From Dermacentor variabilis (Eukaryota > Arthropoda > Arachnida > Ixodida > Ixodidae): a stretch of 64,000 bases of DNA. The notes beneath the pieces are model-generated. The model worked only from the letters and a program-made list of their open reading frames with translations, was not told where the DNA came from and did no database searches. Position numbers and translations under genes: made by a program. Positions 1 to 13,000 of the stretch are shown one piece after another. The stretch lies in NCBI RefSeq assembly GCF_050947875.1, contig NC_134570.1, positions 202,877,750 through 202,941,749 on the forward strand, read 5' to 3'. Position 1 is the first letter of the stretch. Each line of letters opens with the position of its first letter.

Positions 1-576
1 CGTCGTGTCACTATTCAATATTTGATGCTTACTATTTTTGTTGAATTTGTGTTTGAAACAAATTAACATTCGCCCACCTCTACTTCTTATACAATTCACA
101 AAGATGTGCCCAAGCCATATTTGTGCTTTCTAAAGTCTTACTTTGCTGCATACAATAGTGACAAAAAGCATCTTTTCAGAGAGAACTTGTTTTTGTTGGT
201 TTGTGTATTCTGTTCTTCTGCCATAAGCGTAGTGAATCGACAACTATATCGCACACAAGTACGCAGCCTCTCAATGGAACAGAAATTTATTTGGTACACA
301 TGAATTCGCACTCTGTTCATCTAGATTTCAAGATTGTGCTGATTGGGACCAGCCTCGAGTATCTATATAAGCATGTCTACGATGTGGTCTGCGGGTACAT
401 GTGCAGTGCTACTGTGAAGCTAGTTATAGTTCTCGCAGCAATGCACCAAGTAAGGTTCTTGCTCAATTGTTATAAAGAAAGACAGCATCAGCAGGGCTGT
501 AAGGCCGACAAAAATGATAAGTGAAATTCAGCAAACATACAAACAATATAATATGACTACATGCCATGTGCTAGTT
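1..576 (+). repeat. Dispersed repeat, copy A (runs off left edge)
   Basis: Bases 1-576 align along their whole length with 17674-18251 in the same orientation, with moderate substitutions. Shared blocks include TTCAATATTTGA near the start, ATTCGCCCACCTCTA near 70-85, GGCATGCCTACGATGTGGTC-like sequence near 370-390, and CCATGTGCTAGTT at the end. The block ATTCGCCCACCTCTA resembles the inverted end of tick hAT-like elements (compare 9481 and 10008). No convincing protein is encoded. The class is unknown. Confidence 0.75.
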
Positions 577-3196
577 AGTATTTCAAGTGATTAAGAGAAT
601 GATATAAGGGCTGTTGGATTAATCAGACCTATTCGTCGTGTTAAAACATAGCCTGTGAAGTTAACTTCAACATGTCTAAGTTGTCAACATGTCTAAGTAT
701 TTACGAAATTGCGGAGGTGGCAGTGAGACTCCCCGGGGAAGCAATACGTCAATTGTCCTAATTGTATGGCTTGACTTTATAATTTCATCATTGCTTGTTT
801 AGAAATATGACGATGGGTTAGAACCTATGAAATGCTACGACGGCAAGGCTGAACATCCACCTTTATTTCTCAGAGGCTTAAAGAATAAACAGTTATGCTT
901 CAGAGAATATTTTGGTAACAAATATATGCCATGTTCCTTTCAGTGTAATGGTGAGTGGTTATGTACATGAGCGAGGCAACTGTCTCATGTACATAAGCAC
1001 TCACCACTTCCCTTATCATCATCATCCATCCCAATACTTTCACTACACTTCCCTCTTCCACAGTGCAGAGTAGCAAACTAGAGCGCACTAGCTCAGGTCG
1101 ACCTCTCTATCTTTCCTATCAATAAGTTCTCTTGATATATTCAGTGGAATGGAAAATGGTGATTGAGCACAGCCATGCTATGGTAGCATGCATGAAGGAA
1201 TACAGGAGAGCCTGGGGGCTAATATGAACAAGTGAACAAGTAGCTGTGACTTGCAAGATTATTTTACTCCACAGTGGATGCTGCAGTAAGGTTTGTGCAA
1301 CTGTAAGCAATACGAGAATGAGTTAAAGATTACTTGTAATCTATGGATTTGTATGACAGATGAGAATGTGCACCCAATTTGCTACTACGCATTTTTTCTA
1401 TATTATGTTAAGCACAGAGTGCGAGTCGCTATGGCTTCCTAACTACAAATTTCTGCATTCCGTTTTACAGTACTTACGGGGCTATGTGCATTCATTTGTC
1501 TACTTAAGTGATTGGAAAATAGGACATGTCCGCGTTGCAGATTTACACAAAACATATTATGAATTCGGCACAAAGCTTCACCCAAGAAACTGTCTGTTGG
1601 CTAAGAAAATAAGATATGGCAATAAACATTCCCTTATTTTCTTGTGCTGCCATGCACACGGTGCTAATGAACTAATGTCCACAATGCAGACATTCTGTGC
1701 TTTCATTAAAGGTAGGTGCAAGTTGCACTGACACAATGAACATGCATTCATCGCCTACAAGATAACGCATGTTGGAATTGGTGTTACAGCAGGCATGGCA
1801 AATGTTCTCCCCTACTTGTGTCTTGTGCACCATATGAGCCAGCATTTCATTTCATTGTCGTGTACCTGTTTAAGATGTTACTGATTAAGAAAGGCAACTA
1901 TAAAACTACTTACTACATCAACCATTTCACATGCAAGATCACTGCACTCATTGCAAAGCTTATTAGAGAGATTTAGGCAAGGGGAATGCAATCGTTGAGG
2001 CCCCAAGTACTACGGGGCCTCAACGCTTGCGCCCCCGTAATCTAGATCTCTATAGTCGCTTGATAATCTTGGTTTGCTTTGAGATCAAGTACAGTTACTG
2101 CGCACCTGTTTGTTAGCCTATGCACTTCTCTTTTTTAATGTGGCTGCGCATTAGCTAGCTAGGTTGTCACTACATGAATGGGACATTTGGGTCAAGCCGA
2201 ACGCAATCAAATAACATTACTTTGCTATAGCTCACTGACTGTGCAAGCTTCTTTGTTATCTAGCGAAAAGAATAAAAAGAGAATGCATGCATAAATGATG
2301 TTGACAGCAGCAAACGGTCTCAAGGCAATCATCCTTGATTGTGGCGATTGCTGAGAGAGCAAGCATGCCTGTATTCAATTTGACCACAGGCTGTGCATTG
2401 TTTAAATGCTGATAGAGGTATGGATAAAAAGTGAAGGGGCAGTAGATTGGCCACCCAGGCCTTTATGCAAGGGCATTGCTGCCCCCGTAGACCTCTGTCA
2501 TCTCTTAAGGTATGAATGACATAACACTACTTCTATTTCCAGGGACACTTTTAGCAAAAACAAGAAATGGAAACATTACATGAATTCATGCCTATATGGA
2601 GTGTCTTTTCAGCAATGTGAATTACTATTTCTTTTCATGCAAACATTCTTCTCTTGAAAACATTTCTGACAAACATATCTGCCTAAAAAAGTAACTAAGA
2701 TATGTACATATCACTTTTATGTCTGTCACAATCGTAATCAATTGCTTAAGACCTACTGGTGGGCTCTTTGGTTAGTCATGACTTAATATGGTAGTGCACT
2801 TTGAAACAATGACGTAACATAGGATGAACAAATACTAGCTCTGTGTGTGTCGCACAGCGCTCCTGTACGTTCATTCGGTGTTACATCATTGTTCCAAAGA
2901 ACAATGCCATATTACATCATGTAATCAATTGTAGTCTCACTATTGACAGCTACTAAAAAGACCTCAGCAGCAAAGTGCACTTGAATAAACACGCCATTGA
3001 TGATGATTCACACGCGTGCTCAGGGATGAAGTGACTTGTCAATCAACACAGTTGTATCCCGTCATAATAGAACCATCTGTATAGGAGTATGTTAATAGGT
3101 AACGCTGCGGCGCTTCAGCCTGCTACGCGGTTGCTTGGTAAGATACCTTGCTCGTTGGTGTAGGTACACCTGTGTGTTTGTGTATGCGCGTTCTTG
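577..3196. other. No recognisable gene
   Basis: This is AT-rich sequence without a coding match, tRNA or transposon domain that I can identify. The open stretches here (for example 1360-1731) are short and show no family motif. Confidence 0.5.
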
Positions 3197-3201
3197 CAAG
3201 C

Positions 3202-3467
3202 TGTTACGTACAGGGTCTGGCCTCATTCGTGAAAGGAATGCGCATTGGTTCGTGGCAGAAAACCGACGGAGTTTATTTCCTACAAGAGACGCAGACGAGA
3301 GCCGCACGCGTTCGAGGGGGCAAACTCTCGGTCCCTGTCCACTTACCGACTCGCTGGGGGTGATGGAGAATTCTTGGAACTCGACTCGGGGTGGGGTCGC
3401 TTCCTGTTTCGTGCGCACTGGTGCTTTGTCCAGCCAAGGAGCGCTGGTGCATCATTTGTACACAACA
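3202..3467 (-). repeat. Gypsy-A 3' LTR with adjacent polypurine tract
   Basis: It begins TGTTACGTACAGGG and ends TACACAACA on the plus strand. The minus-strand purine run AAGGGAGGAAAG at 3468-3480 lies directly at its edge and is the expected plus-strand primer. The CAAGC duplication precedes it at 3197-3201. Confidence 0.9.
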
Positions 3468-3480
3468 CTTTCCTCCCTTA

Positions 3481-4790
3481 GATAGAGTCGCCGTAGTGAT
3501 CCGGAGGGCATCGTTCCCGCGGCGGGTATGACTCTGCAGTCGTGTTTGACACCGTCTCATGGGCAGTGCCAATCTTTGGTTTAGTCACTGATGATTGCGA
3601 AGGCTCCAGCGTTCCTGAGAGAGTGACCTCTGCCGACGTGGAGGTATCTGCTTTTATCCCAAACATAAATGGGAGCGGGACACTGCTCGCGGTTACTGTA
3701 CAGCCCTTATCCTGTGTTGCCAAATCTTCTGTGGGGTGTATAAAAGCACCGGGCTTGATGTGGTCACGTTGTCATCGCACTAACCTGTTAGGGCTTTCAA
3801 TGAGGCACTCTCTGTGGCCTAGCTTTTCCAAAGCCATTCTCTCCGTCCAGATCATATTCGCTCCGAAGTTTTGAAAGAAAACTGCTTGTCCGACAGCGAG
3901 TACTCTCGACTTTGTGTTCCTGTTGCAGTTGGTATAGATTTTGTTCTCTTTTGCTTGGGGCTCAATGCACGTGAGAGCTGTACCCAGCTAACGCCCGAAC
4001 ACAAGTGCAGCTGGCATTTCGCCCGTTGATGTGCAGACGGTGGTCTGTTGCTTTAGCAAAAGCTGGGCCAGCCTACACGCGAATGTTCCGTACTCGTTTA
4101 CGGCTAATGCTCGGTTTGTTTCAAAAACTATCCTTTCTGCTTGGCCATTCGTTCTAGGATGATATGGTGCACTTGTTACGTGGGTCCCCCCATTCTTTTT
4201 TAGGAAGCTCTCAACTTCTACTGAAACGAAGGATGGTCCTTTATCAGTCACAAGCTTTTTCGGAAGCCCAAAAGCTCTGAAAACTTTCCAGAGTTCCTCA
4301 ATAAATGTGGCAGACTGTGTATTGCGCATGGAGCACACTTCCAACCGTTTACTGTATGCGTCCACAACAATTAGCCAGCATTCTGCCTTCTACAGGACCA
4401 ACGAAGTCTGCGTGAACTGTGTCCCAAGGCGTTTTAGTGCATTCCCATTTGGGCACTTGTGCCCTTTGGTGTTGACAACAAGTGGCACAGTTTCTAGCGA
4501 GCTGTTCGATATCTGCCTGGCCACTAAAAGTGCCTTCGTACGCATGTCTTCATGGCCGCAATTATGTGGTGGTTTGCAGGTGCGAGTTCAAGATAAGAAG
4601 GTAATCTACTGCCTTTGTTGGAATTACCATAAGGGAGCCTCTAACAAGGCACACTTCCTGCGCTGAAAGCTCAGCCTCCAGTTTCCTGCACAATGAAAAT
4701 TGTTCTTTTGGAAGTTTATGAACTTCACCATTTGAGACAGCCTCCAGCAATTGCGACAAAACGGACTCCTATCGAGTCATTCGTGTTATT
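3481..4790 (-). pseudogene. Gypsy-A integrase remnant
   Basis: The core catalytic domain is open at 4365-3988: the first aspartate is in MDAYSKRLEV, the second in LVTDKGPSF, and the glutamate in HPRTNGQAER. There are 35 residues between the second D and the E, the canonical D,D35E spacing. A decayed zinc-binding part (NCATCCQHQRAQVPKW) lies upstream near 4500. The C-terminal part runs to a stop at the polypurine tract (PPRERCPPDHYGDSI). Frame changes occur between the parts. Confidence 0.85.
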
Positions 4791-4799
4791 TGACGCGGT

Positions 4800-5870
4800 G
4801 AAAGCTCGAAGCTGGGCATGGTAGCCAATATGAGCACGTTTCCCAGGGTATAAGGCTCATCAACTTGTGCCGGTAGTGGAAGTCAGCTTACAGCGTCCAT
4901 ATTTTGGTACAGTAGGCCAGGCCAGTACAGTAACTTGTAATCATACGTTGCTAGCTTAAGGCACCCACGCGTCATCCTTGATGAAAAGACCCGGGGTACT
5001 TGCTTTGTTTCACTCACGATTCCAATCAATGCCTGGCGACCTCTTATTATAGTCACATGCTGGCCAGCTATGCACTTATGAAAATGACTGATGCCGTAGA
5101 TTGCTGCTACACTTTCTTTGTTGAGCTAGAAGTAGCTCTTTTCGGCACTTCCAAGTGTTCATGAACCGAATGCAATGGACGCCTCTCGGTAATTAGTACC
5201 TTCCCGAGCGAGGACGGCTTCAACGCCATACGGCGATGCGTCCACGGACAAAAGAAGGGGCTTCGTCTCGTCGTAGTTAGCGAGCACTGTAGAAGCACGG
5301 ATCATCTCCTTAAGTGCCTCGAAATTGGCTTGATGCTTACTCTTCCACTTCCAGTGCATGTTTTTCGCTAGGAGCCTATACAATTCCAGTGCAACCATCG
5401 CTCTGTTCTTCAAAAAGCAGTCGTCAAATGAAATAAAGCCCAAAAAAGCCATTAGGGATGCCTTGTCAGAGAGTTTGGGTGCTTGATGTTTAGCCTGAAC
5501 CTTTTTCTTCGTATTGCGAACACCATTTCTGTCAATTCGATGTCCCAGAAACTCAACTGACATAATTCCGAACTTGCATATTTCTTTCTTGAGGCGTAAG
5601 CCTTTCTCACTTAGCCTCGAATAGAACCTGATTCGGACACTGTGCGTGCTCATTTGCACTATTTCCGTTGACAATGATGTCGTCAAAGTGAACACTCACC
5701 CCTGGAATTCCAGGTATCTTTGTCTCCTTCACGCACTGGAAGATAGCTGGTGCAACGGCAATTCAGAACGGGAGGCATTCCACCCTAAATATTCGTTTTG
5801 TGGTGTTCACTGTGAGTAGTGCTGCAGTGATCTGTGTAGAGGTATGCCTGTATAGCTTCCCATGTCTTCC
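4800..5870 (-). pseudogene. Gypsy-A reverse transcriptase (fingers deleted) and RNase H remnant
   Basis: On the minus strand the sequence passes from the pre-RT sequence DVFKEDMGSYTG almost directly into LLTVNTTKRIFRVECLPF, so the finger motifs of RT are gone. Later RT sequence includes HFDDII in place of the usual YxDD box, and FLGHRIDRNGV. RNase H follows with LLLSVDASPYG near 5240. A TGA interrupts the LPFG box. The intact form would copy element RNA into DNA; this copy cannot. Confidence 0.82.
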
Positions 5871-5879
5871 TTGAAGACA

Positions 5880-6262
5880 TCTGTGTGCTATCCCCGAACC
5901 TCTCTAATTTCCATTGCTGGCTCTCCCAACGTGGTTGATCCCCTTCACCTGAATGTGAAGTGCCAAAAGCCAATCTCTCCCTAGGCTAGGTTGCACCTGG
6001 TGCCCTTCAGAACCAACAATGGCAGCAGATAGTCCTTTGAATTCAACCTCAGACGAACTTGTGCGGAGCCCAGGACATTCTTTACCTGACCATGTGCGCA
6101 AATCGAGCGGCTTGCATGAAATTCAAACAGTGTTTTTCTTCCACATCCTGTAGTCCGTGTCCTCGCTCATCAGGGACCATGTCGTACCTGTGTCCACCTC
6201 AAACTGGACCGGCTTTCTCTCCACTCTCAAGTCCACGAGGAACTTGGGGCAGTGTGTACATA
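5880..6262 (-). pseudogene. Gypsy-A aspartic protease remnant
   Basis: The retroviral-type protease active site DTG is read at 6194-6186 in the context FEVDTGTTWSLMSED. A downstream GRDWL motif near 5980 marks the end of the fold. A stop lies after the KKNTV stretch. The protease would cut the Gag-Pol polyprotein. It sits between gag and RT as expected. Confidence 0.75.
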
Positions 6263-6332
6263 CACTCACTGTGCGCAGCTTGCAGCAGGATTTGCTGCCA
6301 GGTGGTGGGTTGGCACTCTGTGCCCGTAGCTC

Positions 6333-7080
6333 CTAGTTGTCGGAGCGTGGTTCCGTGTTTTTATTTGAGATGCACGCACGCTCGATGTGACCTTCCTTGG
6401 AGCAGAAACGGCACTCGGCTGCCTTGAATTGGTACGTTTCAGGGTCATGCAAGCCGTCGCATCGATAGCAATGTCGTGCTGACGTACGCTTGCCTTCTGA
6501 CTTGGTTTGTGACGTCCTGTTAATTGCCCCCGAGTTTGCCACTCACTTGATATCTCGCTGATGCCTTGACGCACTTTCCTCTGACTGGGCGAAGTCCACA
6601 GCGCATTAAAATGTCAAGCTTTTTCTGCGAACAGTCTCTGTGGAAGACGTTCGTCCCAGACGCCGCGGACGAACCTCTCCCGGAGCATCACGGCATAGTT
6701 AGGTTTGCTGCTGAAGCGGTCGTTTGGGTGTCAGGTGACGTCGTCGATATTGTAGCCGAAGGCAGCGCTCCAAAGTTGCAGTCGGCTGTGAAGGTTCCGA
6801 GGGCCTCAGCGTAGCTGGTGATCGACTCGTCTGGCCGTTGGTTGGGTTTTTGAAACACGTACAAGCTGTAAAGCTCGGATGTCCTGGTGTCGAAGTGCCG
6901 CCCGAGAAGTGTCACTCAATCATTGAAGTTGACTACTCTCGGGATCTTCGGCGCTATCAGCGCGCGCACAGTGTTCGAAAGTGTCGGCTTCACAAAACGT
7001 CGCTGACGTCGCTCGCCACGAAGTAAAATCGAGGCGCTGGATCCACGATTCCCATGATTTTCCCGAGAAAGGCTCGACAG
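6333..7080 (-). pseudogene. Gypsy-A gag remnant with zinc knuckle
   Basis: Gag would form the retrotransposon capsid. Capsid-like sequence is readable in several frames: VTLLGRHF, YVFQKPNQRPDESITSY and FVRGVWDERLPQRLF (roughly 6900 down to 6620). Two CCHC-like knuckles follow near 6390-6480. In the first (CYRCDGLHDPETYQF) the last cysteine is tyrosine. The second (CRFCSKEGHIERAC) is intact as CX2CX4HX4C. At least two frame changes and an in-frame stop separate these parts, so no full protein can be made. Confidence 0.8.
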
Positions 7081-7156
7081 CGGCGTGCATTCGTCCTGTA
7101 GCCACGGCCTTAACTTCGAAAACGTATCCGCTTCGCAACTCCTGCCTCATCGCCAG

Positions 7157-7423
7157 TGTTACATACGGGTCTGGCCCCATCCGTGAAAGGAGTGCGCGTG
7201 GGTTTGTGGCAGAAAACAGACTACGTTTATTTTGTACAAAAGACACAGGTGAGAGCTGCATGTGTTCGAGGCGGCGAATTCAGGGTCCCTGTCCTGTAGC
7301 CGAGACGCTGAGGGCGACGACGAAGGATTCTCAGAACTCGCTCGGGATGGGGTCGTTTCCCGTTTCTTTCGCGCTGGTGCTTTGCCTAGCTTAGGAGCGG
7401 TGGTGCGTCGCTTTTCCACAACA
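7157..7423 (-). repeat. Gypsy-A 5' LTR
   Basis: On the plus strand it begins TGTTACATACGGG and ends CCACAACA. It aligns with 3202-3467 over its length. The CAAGC duplication follows at 7424. No clear tRNA primer site was recognised just inside it, although the adjacent minus-strand TGGCGATGAGGC is a possible remnant. Confidence 0.9.
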
Positions 7424-7428
7424 CAAGC

Positions 7429-9472
7429 TTTCGCTAGCATAGCTACAAAAAGTGCGCCATCGCACCATACACAACCGAGCACATAGTGACGCATATTGTG
7501 GCAACATTATGCACTAGCAATAAACAAATAAAAAATGCGGCACAGGTAAGACGACTGCACAGTGTTCCAAAGGTGGGTCACCAAGTCAACGCCACACATG
7601 CAGCACAGAATGTGACTGTGCAAGAGTCGCGTTTTCACCATGACGCAGAAGCTTCAACCTACATCGACAAAAATTTGCCACTGTCGTCTGCTGTTGGCCA
7701 TAGTTGCCGACTTCGAACAGTGTTGCTCTGCGCACTGCCGAATGTTTGCTGGCTTTCAACAGACATCGCGTCCCCAAACCGAAGTGCGGATGCCGGCGCA
7801 TGCAAACCGCTCGAGCTAACTAATTAAAAAATAACTAATAAGAGAGCAAACGTAATAACGAAATCCTGGCACGGCGCGAAATTTTGCTGGACGCCGGCAC
7901 ACGAGACTTGTCAACTCGCTGATGCATGTTGCCAGTAGCTGGTTACCTATTTGGACAACCGGAGGGTGCATGCGAACCGCACTGCATCATTCGGTTTCAG
8001 CGTAAATGCAATTTTGTGACCGATCGCGACGAGCGCCCGTTTTTCACGAACCGCCTGCATGCGGTGCGGCGTGCGGCGATGGGCGGTTTGAGCGTAAATC
8101 GGCCCTTAACGGCCGTCACGAAGAGCGGTCGTGAACTTTTGCCTCCGTGCGGCGACCGCACAAATATGGCACTGGTTCGAAGCGAAGGGGAGTTCGAGAT
8201 CTAGGTTCCTAGACTGCAACGACTGTTTGTTTTGGTGTCGTTTTGTGATCATGACCCGAGCTATTCAGCACCTGCAAAGATATTTGTAGAACACACCAAG
8301 CCGCTGTACCCTTCCTGACCAATTCAGTATGTGCGATCGCCAAAGGAAACAGACGGATGTGTGTTGCGTTTAGGCGAGGGTCGGAAGGAATGAAGCCGCG
8401 GATTTCGTGTGTTTCAGGCCCTTTTGCGCTGGTGCATTGCAAACGCGAAGACCATTGCATACACGTGCATTCTGACATAATAATGACATACTGACATAAC
8501 AACACAGGTGTTGTGTGTGCGCGCTTCATCGCTGCAAAGACTGTACGTTTGCGCAGTGCTGGATTGTGCATAAAAAGTGCAGCGATGACCTTGTGTAGCG
8601 ATGATGTGTAGCGATGACATTCATTGTCATGTAATCGTAGTCATTCGTAATGCGCTGTTTGCGTCTTGCTTCATGTGAGCTGTTTTGTGGGCTCTGCGAT
8701 GCGCGTTGATCACCGCGAACACGTGCAGAACGTTCCAGTGCTAGGGTTCTTTTAGGACCTGTAAAGTTAACTGTGACGTGTACATGGAATGTGTCGTAGT
8801 GGTGCTAGGTGTATAAGTGTTCGCTTTATGCAATGTGCGTATGCTGTGAAGTGAGCTGTGCATAAGCGTTGCGGGAGAGTTTACGTTTCGGCCTTTTCTG
8901 CCCCGTTCTGGTATCTAATTTGTTCTTCAGAAGTAATTTCGCTACTACGAAGATATTCCTGATCAGTGAGGGGAATATATGGAACAGTTTAAAAGTGGCG
9001 TGCGTACATAAGCGCTGTCGTGAAATGTGGACATGCTTCTGCACTGTTCTCAGTAACGCAAATATTAGGCGCTCTTCTTTTTTTTTCACGTGTACATTTC
9101 TGTGAACAGCAGTAACTCTGAGGTAGATTTCTAGATTAAGCGAAGTATACAGTCTTATACTGAGGGATGTGAGCACCTTACATGAGTGCCTTGTATGTGC
9201 AAGGATTTCAACAGCTTTTTTCTTGTTGGTGTCCGAGCACATATGCTGTTCGTGTCAACACCAGTGGCACGGCATGATGAGCATATTATGTGTGAGAACC
9301 AGATTCTTCTTTTTGATTCTTGACAAATTTTTCTTTCTTGAAAGAACGCCATATGTAAGTAAAGAAGTACGAAGATAGCAAGAAAACTGGCATAGTCAAT
9401 ATATTATATTCTGCTGGCAGCTTGAGCATGTAGTTTGTACGTAAGCGTCGAGAATAATATTTGGAGCTGTCG
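7429..9472. other. No recognisable gene
   Basis: Flank to the right of Gypsy-A. Around 7860-8200 it is richer in GC and CpG than its surroundings. I see no coding match, TIR or RNA gene. Confidence 0.5.
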
Positions 9473-9480
9473 ATATTCCA

Positions 9481-10008
9481 TAAGGATGTGCGAATATTTG
9501 CAGCTTTCGAATAGTGCATCAAATAGTGCCCTGTTCGATCCGGTCGTTACTTTTGGTAAATGTGAATATTCTTTTCATGCCTCTCGAGTATTTCAACATG
9601 ACAACTTCGCCCACATAAACATTAAATTGCAGAAAAGTACGGTAAATTTTCACCACGACAGGCATAGTATAGCCATCAAACACGAGAACTTGCCTAATGG
9701 AACCGGCTACGTCCCTTAAGTAGCCACACTTTACAGGCTGTACTGTCAGCAGTTGCACCGTCTGGAGAGCGCTGTGCACGCAAATAAAGTACTTGTTTGC
9801 TCCTAATGGTCAGTCCTTTTTTTCAAATAGAATACTTCATGACGTACTACATAATGACAGAAACTTACTAATTTCAAGAATACTGAGATGTGAAAATCAG
9901 TTTATATTATTTGTGATAACGGATACTCCTTTTTAGAAAAGTATTCGTTTCAATTAGCTGCAGAAACTGTTCGATCCGGTCCCGAAAATTCCTATTCGCA
10001 CACCTCTA
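9481..10008. mobile_element. hAT-like MITE with 8-bp target duplication
   Basis: The left end is TAAGGATGTGCGAATATT; the inverted right end reads TAGAGGTGTGCGAATAGG. The flanking 8-bp sequences ATATTCCA (9473-9480) and ATATTGCA (10009-10016) differ at one base, which fits the 8-bp duplication typical of hAT elements. Subterminal sequence GTTCGATCCGGTC also occurs near both ends. There is no transposase, so the element is non-autonomous. Confidence 0.82.
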
Positions 10009-10016
10009 ATATTGCA

Positions 10017-13000
10017 TCTTTTTTGTGATGTCTTTCACATATACACTGCAAACAAGACTGTCGCACAAGCGTGCACACGGAGCATATACATGTAAGTAAG
10101 GAAAATACCGCAGTGGGCTAGTTGGTTCAACATTAGTAACATTGTTGCGCAAAGTGGCGAAAGGACAGGACTTCAAGCGAGAAAACCGACACACGACATC
10201 TGAGCGCAAATTAACAAAAACCTGACGTACATATAGCCTACTCGCATGCGCAGAGATGCTCTTTTCAGTCTACCGACCCCATCTTTTGCCAGTGATTAAG
10301 CTAATCTCTTCAATTGGTGATATTATGGCATGTGGTGTCATCTTGATGTTGTAGGCTTCCACAACTTCTCTTTTTCTTTGGTTTGTACATTTCAGCAAGA
10401 ACACCGTCGTGTGGAAGATAGGCTTGCACTTGCATGAAGCGCAGTGTATGGTGAGGTCTCCGGGTGCTTGTATGAGACTGCAGTTGTATCGATTTTCCCG
10501 CAGTCAATCATTTATGCAACTGCCTGTTGGGCTCACTTAATCAGCCCCACATGTCCAAGGTATCCTGTAGACTACGTCAGTCCCGCGTTCAAATTCTTTA
10601 ACATGATTTATAATGCATGTATTTAGGCTATTCCTTTCGCTAGTCATTCCGTTTACTTTTGAGCACATTCCCTTTAGCTTTTGTGGTACTATGTGGTGAT
10701 ATGAGGTTAAGCCGAGCGAACGAGCATAGTGAAAGATGAGAGGAAACGCAGCATGCAGTGGAGGATGAAAAAAACGGCGAGAGAGAAGAGGCGCGAGGAG
10801 GAAAGCGGAGAGGAAAGTGCAGCGGAACCATGAGGCGGAAATCCACACATTGTCTGCGAGGTTTGTGGGCGGCGGCGTCTGTGTATCACGCCCACGCGTC
10901 ACCCATGCGCTGGCTCACGCGATCTCCAGATTTAGCAAGGCAGTGGCGCCACACTTCGATCCGTTTGCAACGTGCCGCACGATTCCAATTGTCCACGCCA
11001 GTCAATTTATTGTGAAATGACAACACGTATAGAGCTGCGCTCAAATTTTTCATTAGGGAGTACCGTAATTGTCTGTTATTTATTTCTGTCAATTGCACGT
11101 GCTCTGAAGTAATAAACATTGCTGAAGCGTCGCTGGTCGCTTATGCCCTAATGTATATCAATATAGATATTGTATCAAACGAGATGTCTTGCTTTGTACA
11201 CACGTTTCTTTCCAGAGCTGTCGTTGCACATTTTCCACTTTATGAAGAGGGGAGACTAGGGAACAGCTTAGAAGTTACATAACTGCTCTACGTATTGCAA
11301 TTATTCCTTTTGTGCTTGGTGTCAGGTCCTCTAATGCAAAGTATGCAAATGTACCGCATGCGATTTTTTGCGTATGTGGCGACATAGCAATGCACCTTTA
11401 CTGCCACTGCCCAACCTTCTTGCTAGGAATGTGCTGTGCGAGCTGCATTTCATCTCAGTGTTTCCCTGCAGCACTGCGGAAGCTGCGGGCTCCTTAGCAA
11501 AAAGAAGGCTGAATGTCCCTCAAGATGTGTTCGTCCGTACAGCGTTGTCTCCCCAGTCTCTGCTTGCCATCCTATCGGCACCTGCTTCATGGTTGGTGGA
11601 TTGACGCAAAAAAATGTTTTGGCGCCATAACCATAAACCTTATTTACGTTCAAGCGACAGCGGAGCTTCGCTTTACCTGTATGCTTTCCCTCCATTTACC
11701 TTGCAGCCTCGTTAGTAAGTAGTAAGGATGAACACCCTCATAAAGATTCACCTGTGGCACAGCGTCTGCTTGGCGTCAACTTGGCTTTTGCACGCTACCG
11801 TCATCACGTACCATGTTAGAATAGTAAATTAATCATGCAGTGAGCAATTAGGCCTCCATAGCGTTCCGCGTTGTCAACGCATCACCAGTTCTACTGCTTT
11901 GGCGCCCTCTACTAAATAGAAATGATACTACTTTTACTGCTCGGCACTGCCTCTGTAGTCCTAGCAGCGTGAGAGCAAACAGCTGATCTCAATAATATCG
12001 ACAAACAATAGCTAACGCTCTGTCCTCAGCTTTAGCTGAGGCTATATTAGGATTTATTCTTTGTAAGCATTCGTTTGTTGCTGTCAGGGTGTAAAGCAAG
12101 TAACAAGCGCGAATTGGGATTGAAATAGGTGGTCTGGGTGCATGGCGCACTGCATGTTGCAGCGTAATCACAGTTGAAGCGGCTGCTAATATCAGTGCTA
12201 ACCACCACAGTAATTTTCGGGTGTATGACGTGCGTGCACAAAGGACCTAACATCTTGCGTATCACTGTAACATATCTTGTGTCAAGCAAAAATAAAACTC
12301 TCTACTTCCTCCAGTACTCAGACGGTAAAGCCTGGTACAAAGATATTTCCTGTGTACACCTCATACTTTCGGTGGTGCTGCAAGTCACTTGCGAGATATA
12401 GTCTGAGCAGCTTGTATGACGGATTGCTGTCGGAGGCTACAAAAGGCATATTATGCTTCTTGAAGGCAGTTGGACTGTGCAACCACCTGTGGCTGTTGGC
12501 AAACATTCCTCTTCAGGTGCGTTCCCACTGACTATCCCTTTATTACTTTTTTCGTCCTTCTTTTTCATCATCTACATTGTCCCCTTTCTATTGTGCAGGA
12601 TAGCTAATTGAGCACAGGCTTAACCTCCCTGCCTGTCCCTCTTCATTTTTATCTCTGTGGAATAGCTGGCATCATGCATATATGTAGGCAGAAAAACTCT
12701 ATGAAATACTGTTTTTTACTACATGCACCTCGTTTGTTTAAAAAATCAATCCTCTATATGCAAAATCTGCGTCTGCCATTTAAATCGACCTTAAGATGTT
12801 CTGTGCGGTCACGATATGTTTACATTTCTTAAACAGAGTATGTAGTATCCAATGCCACATTAAGAACTTTTGAGGCCCATGGCTATACTTGCTTCGGGGC
12901 AGCAGTGAAGCTTACTATGATACCGACAAAAATCACGTTGATAAGTTAAGGTGTAAAATATTTAAGGTGTTCCCGGGGTTGCGCACGGTTCGAAAGTTTA

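Larger units (their letters stand above)
3202..7423 (-). mobile_element. Gypsy-A: complete but decayed Ty3/Gypsy LTR retrotransposon
   Basis: A 4.2-kb minus-strand element with direct LTRs (7157-7423 is the 5' LTR, 3202-3467 the 3' LTR) that start TG and end CA. A perfect 5-bp target duplication CAAGC lies at 3197-3201 and 7424-7428. Internal order on the minus strand is gag, protease, RT-RNase H, integrase, then a purine-rich tract next to the 3' LTR. The LTRs have many mismatches and small indels, and all coding parts have stops or frameshifts, so the insertion is old. Most of the RT fingers region is missing, which explains the short length. Confidence 0.93.

Noticed and set aside
3092..3572. 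Overlapping open frames on both strands around 3.1-3.6 kb
   Set aside because: They fall in the Gypsy-A 3' LTR and the end of its pol; all are shadows.
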